A DNA stretch of 9,525 bases from Bacteroidales bacterium (GTDB taxonomy: Bacteria; Bacteroidota; Bacteroidia; Bacteroidales; Tenuifilaceae): NCBI GenBank assembly GCA_003531155.1, contig DQHR01000129.1, positions 41,627-51,151 on the forward strand, written 5' to 3'. The notes below the pieces were generated by a model. It searched no databases. It was not told the origin of the DNA and was given only the letters and a program-made list of their open reading frames with translations. This document shows, piece after piece, positions 7,239 through 9,525 of the stretch (its first letter is position 1; the number at the start of each line of letters is the position of its first letter). The translations under genes were made by a program, and so were the position numbers.

Positions 7239-7256
7239 ACGTTCAGGATGAAATCG

Positions 7257-7799
7257 TTATTTATCTTTTTTAATAAATGCGCTCTCAGTCTTAATTTTGC
7301 GCTGAAGCTGCATTACACCGTAAAGCAATGCTTCTGGTCTTGGAGGACAACCTGGAACGTAAACATCCACAGGTATAACCTTATCAACACCCTGCACAAC
7401 AGAATATGAATTTACGAATGGACCACCAGAGATTGCGCAGGCACCCATAGCAATTACATACTTTGGATCTGGCATCTGGTCGTACAAACGTTTAAGCACA
7501 GGAGCCATTTTTGGAACGATTGTTCCAGCAACGACAATCACATCGGCTTGACGGGGACTAGCACGATAAACCTCTATCCCGAAACGGGCAAAGTCGTGAC
7601 GTGCTGCACCGGTAGCCATCATCTCAATACCACAACAGCTGGTAGCAAATGTCAATGGCCATACGCTATTGCTCCGCCCCCAATTGATAATACCATCGAT
7701 TGTTGTGAAAAGAATGTTACCGCCTGATTGCTTGAAGAGTTCGAGGCTTTCATTATCCTCAAAATCTTCATACTTCATGGATTTAATCTTTATTCCCAT
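7257..7799 (-). CDS. nuoB: NADH-quinone oxidoreductase subunit B (PSST type)
   Basis: This subunit carries cluster N2, the last 4Fe-4S centre before quinone. It has 180 residues. The four cluster ligands are all visible: the tandem Cys55-Cys56 in FATSCCGIEMMATGAARHD, Cys121 in AMGACAISGGPF, and Cys151 in VPGCPPRPEALLYG. The motif ASPRQADVIVVAGT is also typical. The ATG at 7799 overlaps the end of nuoA by 10 nt. An alternative in-frame ATG at residue 8 (7778) would leave an 11-nt gap, and the sequence does not decide between them. nuoC follows after 18 nt. Confidence 0.98.
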   Translation of the reverse strand: MGIKIKSMKYEDFEDNESLELFKQSGGNILFTTIDGIINWGRSNSVWPLTFATSCCGIEMMATGAARHDFARFGIEVYRASPRQADVIVVAGTIVPKMAPVLKRLYDQMPDPKYVIAMGACAISGGPFVNSYSVVQGVDKVIPVDVYVPGCPPRPEALLYGVMQLQRKIKTESAFIKKDK

Positions 7800-8140
7800 A
7801 TCAACGCCTTTTTCTTCCAGGCATACATAAGACCTAGAACAAGTACAAAGAAGAATATCACAATTTCAATAAATGCTGCCATCCCTAAATCTCTCATAAC
7901 AACTGACCATGGGAACACAAAAACTGCTTCCACATCGAACACTAAGAAGATAATGGCAAATAGGTAGTAACCTACATTGAATTGTAACCAGGTTAAACCT
8001 TTTGTTGGGATTCCGCACTCATATGGATCGTGCTTCACTGCGTTTTCTGATGTTGGTGCTACATAATTTGAAAAAATTATTGCACCACCAACTAGAACAA
8101 CCGCAACAATAAAGAATAGAATTAAGAATTCGCCGCTCAT
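7790..8140 (-). CDS. nuoA: NADH-quinone oxidoreductase subunit A
   Basis: A three-helix membrane subunit (116 residues) and the first gene of the operon. The loop after helix 1 contains the conserved HDPYECGIPT (residues 37-46); its cysteine corresponds to the ND3 loop cysteine that is exposed in the deactive state of mitochondrial complex I. Helix 2 carries FNVGYYLFAIIFLVFDVEAV, with the buried acidic pair Asp69 and Glu71, followed by FPW. The start ATG at 8140 lies 20 bases downstream of the predicted -7 promoter element, which would give a very short 5' leader. The 3' end overlaps nuoB by 10 nt. Confidence 0.98.
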   Translation of the reverse strand: MSGEFLILFFIVAVVLVGGAIIFSNYVAPTSENAVKHDPYECGIPTKGLTWLQFNVGYYLFAIIFLVFDVEAVFVFPWSVVMRDLGMAAFIEIVIFFFVLVLGLMYAWKKKALIWE

Positions 8141-8146
8141 AGCCTT

Positions 8147-8173
8147 TAATTTACAATGCGCAAATGTAAATTA
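8147..8173. promoter_or_regulatory. Perfect 9-bp inverted repeat overlapping the nuoA promoter
   Basis: The arms TAATTTACA (8147-8155) and TGTAAATTA (8165-8173) are exact reverse complements separated by 9 bases, AATGCGCAA. The dyad covers the predicted -7 element and ends 6 bases before the nuoA start codon. If transcription starts just after the -7 box, most of the dyad is not in the message, so an operator is more likely than an RNA hairpin (inference). The cognate regulator is unknown. Confidence 0.55.
8161..8168 (-). promoter_or_regulatory. Predicted Bacteroidota -7 promoter element of the nuo operon
   Basis: The minus strand reads TACATTTG, an exact match to the TAnnTTTG -7 consensus used by the primary sigma factor of Bacteroidota. 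It is the only such match I found in the gap upstream of nuoA. The expected -33 TTTG is not clear; the region holds GGTGGTG instead, so the promoter may be weak or need an activator. The resulting leader would be roughly 10-15 nt. Confidence 0.6.
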
Positions 8174-8224
8174 TCGGTTTAACACCACCTAGCACTTCAA
8201 TGAATAACTAGGACAGCAGAAACA

Positions 8225-8238
8225 ATGATATATATCAA
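8225..8238. promoter_or_regulatory. FNR/CRP-like palindrome upstream of nuoA
   Basis: On the minus strand the bases read TTGAT-ATAT-ATCAT, matching 9 of the 10 defined positions of the FNR-type consensus TTGAT-N4-ATCAA. The inner 12 bases (8226-8237) are a perfect palindrome. The site is centred about 65-70 bp upstream of the predicted -7 element. Because the surroundings are a run of alternating A and T, a chance match is quite possible. Confidence 0.35.
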
Positions 8239-8315
8239 CTTATTATATATATATCAGATTATCAGAATGTTTTATAATAAAATATGATTGTGATTATATA
8301 TAAACATATAAATAA

Positions 8316-8343
8316 AAAGCCCTAGTTTTTATACAAGGGCTTT
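8316..8343 (-). terminator. Rho-independent terminator after the transporter operon
   Basis: AAAGCCCT (8316-8323) pairs perfectly with AGGGCTTT (8336-8343) around a 12-base loop. On the minus strand the stem ends in TTT and runs on into TTATT, giving a U-rich tail. There is no such tail on the plus strand, so it acts on minus-strand transcripts. It lies 35 bases downstream of the small-subunit stop codon, and separates the transporter genes from the nuo promoter. Confidence 0.75.
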
Positions 8344-8378
8344 AAAATATCGAACTTATCTATCTGGTTTCTATTTAA

Positions 8379-8483
8379 CTATTCCTTCTTCTTACTAAAT
8401 AATATTTTAATAAAAAAATAAGCCGTAAAGAAGATGATTACACCCCATACTAAAATCAGTGTTATTAATGCTGAAGTATTCAT
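8379..8483 (-). CDS. MetS-like NSS transporter small subunit (34 aa)
   Basis: A very short gene that is easily missed. ATG at 8483 to TAG at 8379 encodes MNTSALITLILVWGVIIFFT followed by AYFFIKILFSKKKE. That is one hydrophobic helix with a Trp-Gly in the middle and a basic C-terminal tail, which predicts a single-pass inner-membrane protein. The gene begins 11 nt after the stop of the SNF/NSS transporter and is followed by a terminator, so the two form an operon end. Small proteins of this size and layout next to NSS transporters are known as MetS-like small subunits; in Corynebacterium glutamicum, MetS is needed with MetP for methionine uptake. The assignment here rests on size, topology and position, and the substrate is not known. 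Confidence 0.8.
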   Translation of the reverse strand: MNTSALITLILVWGVIIFFTAYFFIKILFSKKKE

Positions 8484-8494
8484 ATCATTAATTT

Positions 8495-9525
8495 TTAAAG
8501 TGTATTATTTTTAAGTCTTCTACGATATGCATAATAAACCATAAAACAGATCACAATAAAGAGTGAGACCAAGAGAATTCGAGCCATATCGCTGTAAAAT
8601 ACTTTGTTTATAATTTTCCCTTTTATTATTGGTTCTCCTTTTGCAATTTGCTGATCGGGCTTAACAAGCACTTCGTAACTTTCTTTGACTAAGTAGGAAG
8701 TAGAAGAACCGTTAGCACCATCAATTTGTAAATAATTACGTTCATTCTCAAGAATAACTCCTTTTACGGTTCCCTCAACCTCAGAATAAAACTCATTAGC
8801 AAAATATGTGTTATTGTAATCAATTCCTTTATGCAAGATTTGACCTAATATACTCTCGCCATGCAACGACCATCCGCTTAAACTTAATTTACTCCAATCG
8901 TCTTTAACTGGTCTAATTAACGATGAAACAAAAACAATAATTAGAACAACTGGCGTTACGTATTTTAGAACATACTTAAAAAAACGCGGTACATTAATAT
9001 CAGAACCTCGGGTAATCTCCTCCCATCCTCTATCGAGTTTAAATACCCAAGCAAACATAACCGCTTCAAGCATTGCAAACACAAACAAGGCAACTGTACC
9101 AGCCCAGTAATCGTATTCGTCGAAAACACCTTGCTGGAAGAACAATACAGTAGGTAATCCCATTAATAGTATTATTAAACCAAATCCCATTGCTGCCTTA
9201 CCTTTTTTCCATCCAAACTCATCCTGTAAAAAACCTACTACAGGAGTTCCCATAGCTAAAGACGATGTTATACCTGCAAAGAATAATAATCCAAAGAATG
9301 CAACACCTGCAAGTGCCGACATAATTGGGCCCCACTGCTCGAATAAGAATGGCATTGTTCTAAAGCCAAGTCCCAAACCGCCTAGGTTTGTAAGCTCAAT
9401 TACTCTATCAATTCCGAAATAGCCAATGGCAATTGGGATAATTATTGAACTACCAAGTACAATCTCAACAAACTCATTCATAAAGCCTGCTGACGCTGCG
9501 TTTAATGCGATATCATCTTTTGGTT
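8495..9525 (-). CDS. Sodium:neurotransmitter symporter (SNF/NSS) family transporter, C-terminal part
   Basis: An inner-membrane Na+-coupled symporter, probably for an amino acid. The frame is open to the window edge: codons upstream of the Met at 9481 read PKDDIALNAASAGF, which is family sequence, so 9481 is not the start and the N-terminal helices lie outside. In the visible 342 codons, FAGITSSLAMGTPVVGF matches TM8 of LeuT-fold NSS proteins, where the Thr-Ser pair ligates sodium at the Na2 site. Further helices follow to about 8910. A polar, beta-rich segment of about 100 residues then occurs (roughly 8593-8899), including SEVEGTVKGVILENERNYLQ and YEVLVKPDQQIAKGEPIIKG. A last helix follows, then the basic tail YRRRLKNNTL. 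The polar segment is absent from short NSS proteins such as LeuT. The next gene encodes a MetS-like small subunit. Confidence 0.93.
   Translation of the reverse strand, partial: PKDDIALNAASAGFMNEFVEIVLGSSIIIPIAIGYFGIDRVIELTNLGGLGLGFRTMPFLFEQWGPIMSALAGVAFFGLLFFAGITSSLAMGTPVVGFLQDEFGWKKGKAAMGFGLIILLMGLPTVLFFQQGVFDEYDYWAGTVALFVFAMLEAVMFAWVFKLDRGWEEITRGSDINVPRFFKYVLKYVTPVVLIIVFVSSLIRPVKDDWSKLSLSGWSLHGESILGQILHKGIDYNNTYFANEFYSEVEGTVKGVILENERNYLQIDGANGSSTSYLVKESYEVLVKPDQQIAKGEPIIKGKIINKVFYSDMARILLVSLFIVICFMVYYAYRRRLKNNTL

Noticed and set aside
7140..7409. Plus-strand frame across the nuoB-nuoC junction
   Set aside because: It is antisense to two conserved genes, and its translation has no recognisable domain.
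8188..8212. CCTAG ... CTAGG inverted repeat upstream of nuoA
   Set aside because: The arms are only 5 bp with a 15-base spacer; this is too weak to call an operator or riboswitch stem.
9479..9481. ATG at 9481 as the start of the transporter gene
   Set aside because: The frame continues upstream to the window edge with family-like residues (PKDDIALNAASAGF), so the gene is cut by the window.

Overview
The window is AT-rich DNA from a member of the Bacteroidota. I judge it closest to Bacteroidales-like lineages, though the order is not certain. The pointers are the gene order, the lack of strong Shine-Dalgarno sequences, a promoter matching the Bacteroidota -7 element TAnnTTTG, and a four-helix-bundle (S23/IVP-like) cassette with short AGTGCCTAA-type repeats. 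All recognised genes lie on the minus strand, so the biological reading order runs from high to low coordinates.

Region 1 (9525 to 8316): the C-terminal part of a sodium:neurotransmitter symporter (SNF/NSS) family transporter that enters from outside the window. It is followed 11 nt later by a 34-residue single-helix protein of the MetS-like NSS small-subunit type, then a rho-independent terminator.

Region 2 (about 8315 to 8141): an AT-rich regulatory gap holding the likely promoter of the nuo operon. It contains a perfect -7 element inside a 9+9 bp inverted repeat and, further upstream, an FNR/CRP-like palindrome.

Region 3 (8140 to 1): a compact respiratory complex I operon in the order nuoA, nuoB, nuoC, [four-helix-bundle cassette], nuoD, nuoH, nuoI, nuoJ, nuoK, nuoL, nuoM (N-terminal part; the gene leaves the window). 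nuoE, nuoF and nuoG, which encode the NADH-oxidising module, are absent from their usual place between nuoD and nuoH. Genes are coupled by small overlaps or short gaps (nuoA/nuoB, nuoH/nuoI, nuoI/nuoJ, nuoJ/nuoK). Together they encode the quinone-reducing connecting module (B, C, D, I) and the membrane proton-pumping arm (A, H, J, K, L, M). The electron donor is not visible here.

The least ordinary parts are four. (i) A cassette of about 450 bp between nuoC and nuoD has oppositely oriented 9-bp repeat arrays around a frameshifted S23/IVP-like gene. (ii) The predicted NuoM lacks the usual TM7 lysine of the antiporter-like subunits. (iii) The nuoA promoter carries dyads. (iv) The symporter has an extra beta-rich, barrel-like segment before its last helix. 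No wholly new multi-gene system (defence, CRISPR, retroelement) is visible.
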